Shown: piece after piece, positions 54,245 through 63,229 of the stretch
Numbering within the stretch: the stretch's first letter is position 1
Layout of the letters: the number at the start of each line of letters is the position of its first letter
NCBI RefSeq assembly: GCF_016629665.1
Contig: NZ_JAEPRQ010000001.1
Span: 806,001-870,000, forward strand
Direction of reading: 5' to 3'
Source: Paracoccus caeni
GTDB lineage: Bacteria; Pseudomonadota; Alphaproteobacteria; Rhodobacterales; Rhodobacteraceae
DNA length: 64,000 nucleotides
Program-made: the position numbers and the translations under genes
Notes under the pieces: generated by a model
What the model was told of the DNA's origin: nothing
Databases searched by the model: none
What the model saw: only the letters and a program-made list of their open reading frames with translations

Positions 54245-55144
54245 TCACCCCCGCGAAAGATCGAGGGCAAGCTGATATACATCCCGCCGCGGCAGGCCGA
54301 ATTCCTCGGCGACTTCGCGCGCGGCATCCTTCACGCTCATCCGGTCCAGACGCGTCTGCAACTGAAGCCGGATACCTTCTTCATCCATCTGCCTTGGACC
54401 GGCACGATCCAACAGCAGGACAACTTCGCCCTTCAGGTTAGCGATACGGGGATCGGCGACCAGATCGACGACCTTTCCCCGAATCACCTCTTCGAATTTC
54501 TTTGTCAGTTCCCGTGCTATTACTGTAAATCGATTCGCATCAATGTCGCACAACTCTTCCAATGTTTGATTAACGCGCCTTGGGCTTTCGAACATGATGA
54601 TGGTCGCGTCGATCTCGGTCCACTGCCTCAGCCAGCTTGCCCGCGCGCCCTTGGCAGCAGGGGGGAAGCCCAGAAACAGGAATCGGTCGCTTGGCAGGCC
54701 TGAAACGGTCAGTGCGGCAAGAGGGGCCGAGGCGCCCGGAACGGCGTGGACGCGATATCCCTCTTCCACCGCTTCGCGCGCCAGCCGAAAGCCGGGATCC
54801 GCCACCAGCGGCGTGCCAGCGTCCGAGGCATAGGCGACACTGCCGCCCTCGGCTAGCGCCGCCATCAAAGCAGGGCGGGCGCGGTCGGCGTTGTGGTCGT
54901 GATAGGAAAGAATCCTGCGTCCGCGCAGTGGCACGCCGTGAATGTCCAGAAGATGCCGCAACACGCGGGTATCCTCGGCCGCCAACATGTCGGCGGTGTT
55001 CAGCACGTCGAGCGCGCGCAGCGTGATGTCGCGCGCCGTGCCGATCGGGGTCGCGACAAGATAGAGGCCGGGATCCAGCCTGCCATCGCCGATATGGGCT
55101 GCCAGCTTGCGCGGTCCTGCCGCTTCGCCGTGATCATCGCTCAT
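54245..55144 (-). CDS. rsmI: 16S rRNA (cytidine-1402-2'-O)-methyltransferase
   Basis: 299 aa SAM-dependent tetrapyrrole-methylase-fold enzyme. GLYLVATPIGTARDITLRAL and AAEDTRVLRHLL at the start, SDAGTPLVADPG, PGASAPLAALTVSGL, and the C-terminal helix that binds the ribosome. ATG 55144 has GGAGG ahead; the frame extends 17 codons further without such a site. Leads the rsmI-yraN-gshB set. Confidence 0.95.
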   Translation of the reverse strand: MSDDHGEAAGPRKLAAHIGDGRLDPGLYLVATPIGTARDITLRALDVLNTADMLAAEDTRVLRHLLDIHGVPLRGRRILSYHDHNADRARPALMAALAEGGSVAYASDAGTPLVADPGFRLAREAVEEGYRVHAVPGASAPLAALTVSGLPSDRFLFLGFPPAAKGARASWLRQWTEIDATIIMFESPRRVNQTLEELCDIDANRFTVIARELTKKFEEVIRGKVVDLVADPRIANLKGEVVLLLDRAGPRQMDEEGIRLQLQTRLDRMSVKDAAREVAEEFGLPRRDVYQLALDLSRG

Positions 55145-55245
55145 CCTGGCCTCCCCGCCATTTCCGGCAGATTGCGAATCCGCATCGTTGCACATAGGCT
55201 GCGACCGATCGCTGATAAAATGTCATTACAGCAGGGAAGTTTCAT

Positions 55246-56454
55246 ATGTTTGCATCCGCTACAACCCGGCCCTCCGCGGGATTGCGCCGCGCGATTGGCC
55301 GGGCCGCCGCGATCCTGTCCGCCTTTGTCATCGCCGCCTGCGATCCGGTCGGCGGCACGCAGCAAGTCACCGGCGGCTCTACCGGCCCGCTGATCGAGCC
55401 GGGGCAGCCCGTTCGGGTCGCCTTGCTGGCGCCCGGTGGCAGCGGCTCGCAGGATCTCGAATGGCTGTCGCGCAGCCTGAAAAACGCCGCCCGCATGGCC
55501 GCGTCCGATGCGCAGGGCGCGACCATCGATCTGCGCATCTACGACACCGGCACCTCGACCGAGCAGGCGGTGGCGCAGGCCAATGCCGCCGCCGATGCCG
55601 GTGCGCAGATCATCCTTGGCCCGCTGTTCGCCGAAGGTGCCAACGCCGTCGGCAATGCCATGCAGCAGCGCAATATCAACGTGTTGTCCTTCTCGAACAA
55701 CGCCGAGATTGCGGGCGGAAACGTGTTCATCCTTGGCAACAGCTTCGCCAATGTCGCCGACCGGCTGGTCAGCTACGGCGTCAGGAACGGCAAGCGCAAC
55801 GTCTATCTGGTGGCCGAGAATGACGTGGCCGGTCAGATTGGCGCTCGCGCCATCCAGACGGCAATTTCGCGCAATGGTGCGCGTCTTGCGGGCCGCACCG
55901 ATCACCCGGTCTCGGTCTCGGGGATTGATGCTGCCGCGCCGCAGATTGTCAGTGCCGCGCAAGCGGGCGGGATCGATGCCGTCTTCATGACGGCAAACAA
56001 TCAGGCCGTGCTGCCCTATCTGACGCAAAAGCTGAACGAGGCAGGGGTCAATTCGCAGGTCACGCAGTTCATGGGCCTGACCCGTTGGGACCAGCCCTCT
56101 GCCCGGATGTCGATGCAGCAGCTTCAGAACGGTTGGTTCGCGCTTCCCGATCAGGGTCTGAAGTCGCAGTTCGACGCCCGCTACCGCGCCGCCCATGGCG
56201 AGCAGCCGCATGAACTGGCGGGCCTTGCCTATGATGGCGTGGCGGCAATCGCCTCGCTGGTTCGGGCGGGTAACCGCAATGCGCTGACGACGACCGGGCT
56301 GACGCAGCGCGCGGGTTTTGCCGGTGTCGGCGGCGTGTTCCGGCTGCGTCCGGACGGCACCTCGCAACGGGCGCTGGCCGTGGCTACGCTTCGTGGCAAT
56401 CAGTTGGTCATCCTTGACCCGGCGCCGCGCGGATTTGGTGGGGCAGGTTACTGA
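55246..56454 (+). CDS. LpoA-like penicillin-binding protein activator lipoprotein
   Basis: 402 aa. Lipobox FVIAAC (Cys32) after a long basic N-region. The mature protein is a type I periplasmic-binding fold (VRVALLAPGGSGSQDLEWLS, QIILGPLFAEGANAVGNAM, AELAG-type HELAGLAYDGVAA), the C-terminal module of LpoA, which stimulates PBP1A from the outer membrane. It is divergent from rsmI, the neighbour of lpoA in many proteobacteria. The N-terminal TPR half of enterobacterial LpoA is missing, as usual in this group. Confidence 0.85.
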   Translation: MFASATTRPSAGLRRAIGRAAAILSAFVIAACDPVGGTQQVTGGSTGPLIEPGQPVRVALLAPGGSGSQDLEWLSRSLKNAARMAASDAQGATIDLRIYDTGTSTEQAVAQANAAADAGAQIILGPLFAEGANAVGNAMQQRNINVLSFSNNAEIAGGNVFILGNSFANVADRLVSYGVRNGKRNVYLVAENDVAGQIGARAIQTAISRNGARLAGRTDHPVSVSGIDAAAPQIVSAAQAGGIDAVFMTANNQAVLPYLTQKLNEAGVNSQVTQFMGLTRWDQPSARMSMQQLQNGWFALPDQGLKSQFDARYRAAHGEQPHELAGLAYDGVAAIASLVRAGNRNALTTTGLTQRAGFAGVGGVFRLRPDGTSQRALAVATLRGNQLVILDPAPRGFGGAGY

Positions 56455-56456
56455 TC

Positions 56457-59240
56457 TTGCCTGACGATACCCGTAACCTCGTGAACCAAGGCGCCCCGGC
56501 ATTGCCCGGGGCGCATGCCATCTTCGACCCTCAAACCTATCTGGTGACGCTGGATCAGGCACTGTCCGGCGTGACCGAGCCGCGCGCGATTCGCGCCCGC
56601 ACCGTCGAATTGCTGACCGAGGCGCGGATCAGCGCCATGGCCGATATCGATGCCAGCTTCGCCAGCCATCCCCGTGCCGCCCGCGAAACCGTCCGCGCCA
56701 TTGCCACGTTGACCGATGGCATCGTTACCGCCATTCACCATGTCGCGGTGAAGCATCTGCATCCGCAAAAATCCCTGTCCGAGAACGAGCGGCTGGCCGT
56801 GTTGGCCGTCGGCGGCTATGGCCGGGCCGAGATGGCTCCGCAATCCGATGTCGATCTGCTGTTCCTGACCCCGTGGAAAGTCACCCCCTGGATCGAAAGC
56901 GTCGTCGAATCGATGCTTTACATGCTGTGGGATCTGAAGCTGAAAATCGGGCACTCGATCCGCAGCGTCGATGAATGCCTGCGCCTTGGCGCGCAGGACA
57001 TGACCATCCGCACCGCCCTTGTCGAACATCGCATCGTGACCGGCCATGCCCCCTTGGCCGAAGAACTGCGCGAGCGGCTGTGGACCGAGCTTTTCTCGAA
57101 ATCTGTCCCCGAATTCATCGAGGCCAAGCTGGAAGAGCGTCGCCTGCGACACCAGCGGCAGGGCGGTCAGCGCTACGTGCTGGAGCCGAACGTGAAAGAG
57201 GGCAAGGGTGGCTTGCGCGATCTGCAGACGCTCTACTGGATCGCCAAATATATCCACCGCGTAGATCGCGCGGTCGAGTTGGTCGATCTGGGATTCTTCA
57301 CGCGCGAGGAGCATCTGGCCTTCTGGCAGGCCGAAGATTTCCTTTGGGCGGTGCGCTGCCATCTGCATCTGATCGCGGGCCGTCCGGTCGATGTCCTGTC
57401 CTTCGACATGCAGGTCGAGGTGGCGCGGCGGATGGGCTACAAGGACAGCTCTGCCCGGCGCGGCGTCGAATATTTCATGCAGACTTATTTCCGCCATGCC
57501 ACCCGCGTCGGCGAGTTGACCCGCGTCTTCCTGACTGCGCTAGAGGCGCGCCATGTCCGCAGCGCGCCCTTTCTTGGCCGCATTTTCCGCAGACGGCGCA
57601 AGCTGAAGGACGGGTTCACCGAACTGCATGGCCGTCTGGCGATCGAAAATGACGCCGAGTTTCTGAAAGACCCGCTGAACATCCTGCGCCTTTTCGAAGA
57701 GGCGTTGCGCACCGGCATCCTGATCCATTCCGACGCCATGCGCCTTGTCGCGTCCAATCTGGATTTGATCGACGATCACGTCCGATCTGACCCCGAAGCA
57801 GTGCGGATCTTCATGGATCTGCTGCTGAAACACGGTAATCCCGAACGCTCGCTGCGCCGGATGAATGAGCTTGGCGTGCTGAGCGCCTTCATCCCGGAAT
57901 TCGAGCCGGTCGTGGCGATGATGCAGTTCAACCTCTATCATCATTACACGGTGGACGAGCACTCGATCCAATGTGTCACGGCACTGGCCGAGATTGAACG
58001 CGGCGAACATCCGGCTGATCTACCGCTGTCCAGTTCCATCATCGATGACGGCATCAACCGCCGCGTCCTTTATCTGGCGACGCTTCTGCACGATATCGGC
58101 AAGGGCCGCCCCGAGGATCACTCGATCTTGGGTGCCCGTCTGGCGCGGCGGGTGGCGACGCGGTTCGGCTTTGCGCAGGATGAGATCGAGACGGTCGAAT
58201 GGCTGGTCAGGAACCATCTGCTGATGTCCGATGTGGCGCAGAAGCGTGACATTTCCGACCCGCGGACGCTGCGCGACTTTGCCAAGGCGGTAAAGACACG
58301 GAAGCGGCTGGACCTGCTTCTGGTGCTGACGGTCTGCGACATTCGCGGGGTCGGGCCGGGGACGTGGAACAACTGGAAGGCTGATCTGCTGCGCCGGTTG
58401 CACAAAGAAACCGCCATGGCGCTGGAAAGCGGGCTGGAAGAACTGAACCGCGACAAGCGGCAGAACGAGGCAAAGCGCGCTTTGCGTCACCTGCTGGTCG
58501 CCAAAGGCTGGGACGCGAAAGAGTTGCGGGCCGAGATGGCGCGTCACTACGACAATTTCTGGCCGGGCCTCCCGACCGCGACGCAGGGGGTCTTTGCCGA
58601 ACTGCTGCGCGGTATCGGCCATGACGATATCCGCATCGATCTTCAGGCCGACCATGACCGCGATGCCACGCGCGCGGCCTTTGTTCTGGCCGACCATCCG
58701 GGCATCTTCTCGCGGCTTGCGGGGGCGCTGACGCTGACCGGGGCGAACGTGGTCGATGCCCGCACCTATACGACGCGCGACGGCTATGCCACGGCGGTCT
58801 TCTGGGTGCAGGACAGCGAAGGCCACCCCTTTTCCGAGGATCGCCTGCCCCGCCTGCGCCAGACCATCCTGCGCACCCTTGGCGGCGAGATCGTGGCGCG
58901 CGAGGCATTCGCCACCCGCGACAAGCCGAAAAAGCGCAACCGCGAGTTTCGCTTTCCCACTCATGTCACCTTCGACAACGAAGGCAGCGATATCTATACG
59001 ATCATCGAGGTCGATACCCGCGACCGTCCGGGCCTGCTCTATGACCTGACCCGGACCTTGGCGGCCAACCATATCCAGATCGTGTCGGCAGTGATTGCCA
59101 CCTTTGGCGCGCAGGTGGTTGACAGCTTCTATGTAAAGGACATGTTCGGGCTGAAATTGCACAGCGAGGCCAAACGCGACGCGCTTGAGAAAAAGTTGCG
59201 GCAGGCGATTGCTGACGGGGCGAAACGGGCAGAGGCTTAG
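56457..59240 (+). CDS. glnD: [Protein-PII] uridylyltransferase/uridylyl-removing enzyme
   Basis: Senses glutamine and modifies PII proteins, setting nitrogen regulation. 927 aa. Nucleotidyltransferase motif GGYGRAEMAPQSDVDLLFL (~119-137), HD domain with LLHDIGKGRPEDHS (~540), and two ACT domains (ADHPGIFSRLAGALTLTGAN ~750; RDRPGLLYDLTRTL ~855) that bind glutamine. TTG start two bases after the previous stop. murJ begins three bases after its stop. Confidence 0.96.
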   Translation: MPDDTRNLVNQGAPALPGAHAIFDPQTYLVTLDQALSGVTEPRAIRARTVELLTEARISAMADIDASFASHPRAARETVRAIATLTDGIVTAIHHVAVKHLHPQKSLSENERLAVLAVGGYGRAEMAPQSDVDLLFLTPWKVTPWIESVVESMLYMLWDLKLKIGHSIRSVDECLRLGAQDMTIRTALVEHRIVTGHAPLAEELRERLWTELFSKSVPEFIEAKLEERRLRHQRQGGQRYVLEPNVKEGKGGLRDLQTLYWIAKYIHRVDRAVELVDLGFFTREEHLAFWQAEDFLWAVRCHLHLIAGRPVDVLSFDMQVEVARRMGYKDSSARRGVEYFMQTYFRHATRVGELTRVFLTALEARHVRSAPFLGRIFRRRRKLKDGFTELHGRLAIENDAEFLKDPLNILRLFEEALRTGILIHSDAMRLVASNLDLIDDHVRSDPEAVRIFMDLLLKHGNPERSLRRMNELGVLSAFIPEFEPVVAMMQFNLYHHYTVDEHSIQCVTALAEIERGEHPADLPLSSSIIDDGINRRVLYLATLLHDIGKGRPEDHSILGARLARRVATRFGFAQDEIETVEWLVRNHLLMSDVAQKRDISDPRTLRDFAKAVKTRKRLDLLLVLTVCDIRGVGPGTWNNWKADLLRRLHKETAMALESGLEELNRDKRQNEAKRALRHLLVAKGWDAKELRAEMARHYDNFWPGLPTATQGVFAELLRGIGHDDIRIDLQADHDRDATRAAFVLADHPGIFSRLAGALTLTGANVVDARTYTTRDGYATAVFWVQDSEGHPFSEDRLPRLRQTILRTLGGEIVAREAFATRDKPKKRNREFRFPTHVTFDNEGSDIYTIIEVDTRDRPGLLYDLTRTLAANHIQIVSAVIATFGAQVVDSFYVKDMFGLKLHSEAKRDALEKKLRQAIADGAKRAEA

Positions 59241-59243
59241 AAG

Positions 59244-60776
59244 ATGCAATCGAGACTGATCCGGGGGTTTCTCTCGGTAGGAAGCTGGACTCTGGTGTCT
59301 CGGGTGACCGGCTTTGTCCGCGACATTCTGATGGCGGCATGGCTGGGCACGGGGCCGATGGCACAGGCATTTGTCGTCGCGTTAAGCCTGCCGAACATGT
59401 TCCGCCGCTTCTTCGCCGAGGGCGCATTCAACACCGCCTTCGTGCCGCTGTTTTCGAAGAAGCTTGAAAACCGGGCCGAGGCGCAGCGATTTGCGTCCGA
59501 GGCATTTTCGGGCCTGTTCGCGGTTCTACTGATCCTGTCAGCGGTCGCGATGATCTTCATGCCGGTGATGGTCTGGCTGATGGCCTCGGGCTTTCATGGC
59601 GACGAGCGTTTCGATATGGCCGTGCTCTATAGCCGGATCACCTTTCCCTATATTCTGCTGATCTCGCTGGCATCGATGATTTCTGGCGTGCTGAACGCAA
59701 ATGGCCGCTTCACCGCTGCGGCAGCGGCGCCGGTGCTGCTGAACCTGCTTTTCATCGCGGCGATGTATCTGGGCCGCTGGCAGGGATGGGATCTGGGGCT
59801 GACGCTGGCATGGGCCACGCCGGTTACTGGTCTGGCGCAACTTGGGCTGGTCTGGTGGGACGCACGCCGCACCGGCTGGAGCCTCTGGCCCCGTCGCCCG
59901 CGCATGACCCCCGACATGCGCCGCCTGCTGGCCATCGCCCTGCCGGCCGCCTTCGCCGGAGGCGTGGTGCAGGTGAACCTGCTGGTCGGTCGTCAGGTCG
60001 GCTCGCAATTCGAAGGCGGAGTGACCTGGCTTTACTATTCCGACCGGCTCTATCAATTGCCGCTGGGCATGGTCGGCGCCGCCGTTGCGGTGGTCCTGCT
60101 GCCAGAGCTTGCACGCCGTTTGCAGGCAGGAGACGACGCGGGCGGCCAGTCTGCCTATAGCCGCGCCACCGAATTCGGCCTGTTTCTGACCCTGCCTGCC
60201 GCCTTCGCCATCGCGGTGATCGCCCAGCCGATGGTCGCGGCCCTGTTCCAGCGCGGCGAATTCACCGCCCACGCCACCGCCATGACCGCGCAGGCGCTGA
60301 TCGTCTATGCTTTCGGTCTGCCCGCTTTTGTGCTGCAGAAAATCCTGCAACCGCTCTATTTCGCGCGCGAGGATACGCGGACGCCGTTCCGTTACGCCGT
60401 GATTTCGATGGTGGTGAATGCGGTAGTCGCGGTCGGGTTGATGTTCTCGCTGGGCTTCATCGCCGCCGCTTTGGGCACAACGGTCGCCGCGTGGATCATG
60501 GTGCTGCAACTCTGGTGGGGCACCCGCAATATGGGTCAAGCCGCCCGCGCCGATACCCGCCTGCGCCGCGCCGCGCCCCGGATTTTTCTGGCCTCGGCGC
60601 TGATGGCGGTGGCGCTGTGGTTCATGAAGGCTTGGCTGTCCGACCTTGCCATCGGCCGCATTCCCGGCCTTGCGATTCTGGTCTTTGGTGGGGCAGCGAT
60701 CTATTTCGCGCTCTGCTTTGTCAGCGGCGCCTATCGCCTGTCGGAACTGAAGACCGCCATGCGCCGTAGCCGCTGA
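59244..60776 (+). CDS. murJ: Lipid II flippase MurJ
   Basis: 510 aa, 14 membrane helices, MOP-superfamily. The N-terminal SRVTGFVRDILMAAWLGTGP, FRRFFAEGAFNTAFVPLFS and the middle FYFAREDTRTPFRYA-type loop (here LYFAREDTRTPFRYAV) with key Arg residues are present. Moves lipid II across the inner membrane. glnD-murJ adjacency is common in alphaproteobacteria. Confidence 0.96.
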   Translation: MQSRLIRGFLSVGSWTLVSRVTGFVRDILMAAWLGTGPMAQAFVVALSLPNMFRRFFAEGAFNTAFVPLFSKKLENRAEAQRFASEAFSGLFAVLLILSAVAMIFMPVMVWLMASGFHGDERFDMAVLYSRITFPYILLISLASMISGVLNANGRFTAAAAAPVLLNLLFIAAMYLGRWQGWDLGLTLAWATPVTGLAQLGLVWWDARRTGWSLWPRRPRMTPDMRRLLAIALPAAFAGGVVQVNLLVGRQVGSQFEGGVTWLYYSDRLYQLPLGMVGAAVAVVLLPELARRLQAGDDAGGQSAYSRATEFGLFLTLPAAFAIAVIAQPMVAALFQRGEFTAHATAMTAQALIVYAFGLPAFVLQKILQPLYFAREDTRTPFRYAVISMVVNAVVAVGLMFSLGFIAAALGTTVAAWIMVLQLWWGTRNMGQAARADTRLRRAAPRIFLASALMAVALWFMKAWLSDLAIGRIPGLAILVFGGAAIYFALCFVSGAYRLSELKTAMRRSR

Positions 60777-60865
60777 GGCTGCGTCTGGCCGAAGGTTGCC
60801 TTGCGACGCCTGTGGCGGCAGTCTGCTGTCAGCGCGAGGAAGTGCGGCCAACGGGAGGGGCAGGG

Positions 60866-61804
60866 ATGCAGACATTCGATCATGCAGAGGTCGAGGCGCG
60901 GCTGGACTGGCCAGCGCTGATCGAGACATTGCGCCAAGGTTTTGCTGCCGCCCGTGCAGAGGCCCCGGCGCGGCAGGTTTTGACCATCGAGCAACCCGAT
61001 GGCCAGCAGGTTTCACTGCTGATCATGCCTGCATGGCAGGCGGGTCGGGCCATGGGGGTGAAGGTAGTGACCTTCTTTCCGTGGAATGCTGCGGTGGGGA
61101 AGGCCACGATCAACGCCGGATATCTGATGTTCGACGGCGGCGATGGCAGGCTGGTGGCGACGATGGACGGCGATGCCCTGACCGAGCGGCGAACGGCGGC
61201 GGCATCGGCCCTTGCGGCGGATTATCTGGCGCGGCGGGACGTGCGGCATTTGCTGATCTGCGGCACCGGGCAACTGGCAACGGCAGCGGCCCAAGCTCAT
61301 GCAGCGGTTCGGGATTATCAAACCATCTCGGTCTGGGGGCGCAATGCCGACAAGGCGGTGGCAGTCGCGCGCAAACTGACCGAGGCCGGTCTGCCTACAA
61401 TACCCTGCACGGATTTGGAGGCCGGATGTCGGGCGGCGGATGTGGTCAGTTGCATGACCGCCTCGACCGAGCCGTTCATTCGCGGCGAGTGGCTGCAGCC
61501 GGGCAGCCATCTGGACCTGATCGGCGCGTTCAAATCCGACATGCGCGAAAGCGACGACCACGCTTTGCTGCAGGCCAGGGTCTTCGTCGATGGGCGGGAA
61601 GGCGCGCTGCTGGCGGGCGATCTGGCGCAGCCGATTGCAGCAGGATTGTTCGACCCGTCCCAGATCGTGGGCGATCTGACCCAGTTGACGCAAGGCGCGG
61701 TGCAAGGTCGCGAAACCGAAACCGAGCGTACGCTTTTCAAATCCGTGGGCCATTCGCAGGAAGACCTGTTCGCGGCCATGCAAGTCGCAGGGATCGCTCC
61801 CTGA
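60866..61804 (+). CDS. Ornithine cyclodeaminase/mu-crystallin family enzyme
   Basis: 312 aa from ATG 60866, which has GGGAGGGG ahead; the frame runs 18 codons further upstream without one. NAD(P) Rossmann loop ICGTGQLATAAAQAHAAV, substrate-side MGVKVVTFFPWNA, LDLIGAFKSDMRE and DLTQLTQG. The family includes ornithine cyclodeaminase, alanine dehydrogenase and delta1-pyrroline-2-carboxylate reductase; sequence reading alone does not choose. Neighbours (siderophore regulator and receptor) do not form an operon with it. Confidence 0.82.
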   Translation: MQTFDHAEVEARLDWPALIETLRQGFAAARAEAPARQVLTIEQPDGQQVSLLIMPAWQAGRAMGVKVVTFFPWNAAVGKATINAGYLMFDGGDGRLVATMDGDALTERRTAAASALAADYLARRDVRHLLICGTGQLATAAAQAHAAVRDYQTISVWGRNADKAVAVARKLTEAGLPTIPCTDLEAGCRAADVVSCMTASTEPFIRGEWLQPGSHLDLIGAFKSDMRESDDHALLQARVFVDGREGALLAGDLAQPIAAGLFDPSQIVGDLTQLTQGAVQGRETETERTLFKSVGHSQEDLFAAMQVAGIAP

Positions 61805-62052
61805 TCAGGGCAGTCGGGCGCGGTCGATGCACTACTTCTCGGCGACTCGCGTAGCCCCGCAATCTCCAAATGCTGCAGGTTTAAGAGGTATTCGTATTCC
61901 TCAAGGTTGGCGACGACCTCTTCCAGCCGAAAATCCTGCGAGCCGGTGATTAAAACTCCAGTCACGACCTTCTCTAACTGGGTCACATTTTTCGGAGCTG
62001 TCTCAAACTCTTCGGCGTCGATGTTCATGCTGGAACTTATGTTTCGCCACAT
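61805..62052 (-). other. Possible coding remnant, 82 codons
   Basis: Minus-strand frame from ATG 62052 (or 62028), with NIDAEEFETAPKNVTQLEKV and EEVVANLEEYEYLLNLQHLE: acidic, helix-rich, lower GC than its surroundings. The frame stays open into the ocd gene antisense until 61318, so no natural stop exists and the true C-terminus seems lost. Family not recognised. The rest of 61805-62110 holds nothing else I can identify. Confidence 0.3.
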
Positions 62053-62110
62053 GAAAATAGGGGCGATCTGTCGGCAAGACGTGTTTTAGTGAAGGGGCCG
62101 GGCAGCCTCG

Positions 62111-63145
62111 TCAGTGCCGCCGTTGCCGGATGTGGCGTGGGGGATGTCCGAAACGCCTGCGAAACGCGGTCGAGAAATTCGCGGCGCTGCTATAGCCCGC
62201 GAGACCGCTTGCCTGCGCGATGTCGATCTCGCCCGATTGCAGTCGGGCACGGACCAGATCAAGACGCAGATTGCGGACATGGGTGAAGACGCCGTTGCCT
62301 TCGCATTGGCGGAACAGGGTCTGCAGGCCGCTGACGCTGACGCCCGCGTGACGGGCGATCGTCTCGACGCTGAGATCATCGGATGCGGCATGGGCGGCGA
62401 TGAAATCTTTGGCGCGCTTCAGTGCAGCAAGGTGGCGGTCGCTGATGCGCGTCGTAACGGCCTCGGTGCCCGACAGCACGGTGATCGCTTCGGCGATGAT
62501 CTCGATCGCATGCGCTTCGGCATGGAGATTGACGAGGGGCAGCGCGGATTGGGGTGGCTGCAAGATCGCCGCGATCAGTTTGCTGATCCGGTGTGAGACT
62601 GCCCATTCCATCGATCTCAGCCCCTGACGGGCAGACAGATCGGCGGCACCGGCAGACCAGCCCGGCGCATGACGTTCCAGCCAATCGCTGCTGGCCCCGA
62701 CCACCAGATGCGTCACCCGCTGGCGCGCGTCCGATTGCCGCCGGAAGCTTTCTTCGCTGCCGCTGAGCAGGGCCGAGCCCGCGATCCTGCCGCCACCATC
62801 GGCGCGGAAGCTGAAATCCTTGCCGCCGATGGCGACATCGACATTGCCGCGCAGGAAGAAGATGCAGGACAGCCCGTCCGAGATGCTGGACTCCACCCGG
62901 AATGCCTGCTCTTCGACCGTGTCGCCGCCATGGATCTGCAGACCGTCGGGCAACATCCGCTGGATGATCTGCCCAGAAATCAGCGGCGACGCCTCGGTCA
63001 CGTCAGCATCTACGTTCAGTTGCACCCCGCGACGCGCCGAGATTTCGCCCACGGTGATCCGTCGGGCGGAACTGTCCTCGGGGCGGCTGGTCTGCGGCAA
63101 AGGCTGTTTCCTTGTGAATTGCAGTTGCGCAAAGGTCTTTTGCAT
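62111..63145 (-). CDS. AraC-family regulator of siderophore uptake (PchR/RhrA-like)
   Basis: 344 aa. C-terminal double HTH: ISDRHLAALKRAKDFIAAHA, LSVETIARHAGVSVSGLQTL and the second motif IAQASGLAGYSSAANFSTAF with RRFGHPPRHIR. The N-terminal ~220 residues are the ligand-sensing part (SCIFFLRGNVDVAIGG). Divergent from a TonB-dependent siderophore receptor with 84 bases between the starts, the classic layout in which the ferri-siderophore activates its receptor. Confidence 0.9.
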   Translation of the reverse strand: MQKTFAQLQFTRKQPLPQTSRPEDSSARRITVGEISARRGVQLNVDADVTEASPLISGQIIQRMLPDGLQIHGGDTVEEQAFRVESSISDGLSCIFFLRGNVDVAIGGKDFSFRADGGGRIAGSALLSGSEESFRRQSDARQRVTHLVVGASSDWLERHAPGWSAGAADLSARQGLRSMEWAVSHRISKLIAAILQPPQSALPLVNLHAEAHAIEIIAEAITVLSGTEAVTTRISDRHLAALKRAKDFIAAHAASDDLSVETIARHAGVSVSGLQTLFRQCEGNGVFTHVRNLRLDLVRARLQSGEIDIAQASGLAGYSSAANFSTAFRRRFGHPPRHIRQRRH

Positions 63146-63229
63146 ATGCTCAAAACCCGGCGCATTGGCGCAAGCCTAACGTAGCGCTATGCAGGCCTCA
63201 ATCCTGATTATTAACGTAGGGTATCTGGC

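Noticed and set aside
55141..56562. 473-aa minus-strand open frame
   Set aside because: Antisense shadow of the LpoA-like gene.
59538..61016. 492-aa minus-strand open frame
   Set aside because: Antisense shadow of murJ; His/Gln/Arg-rich without any motif.
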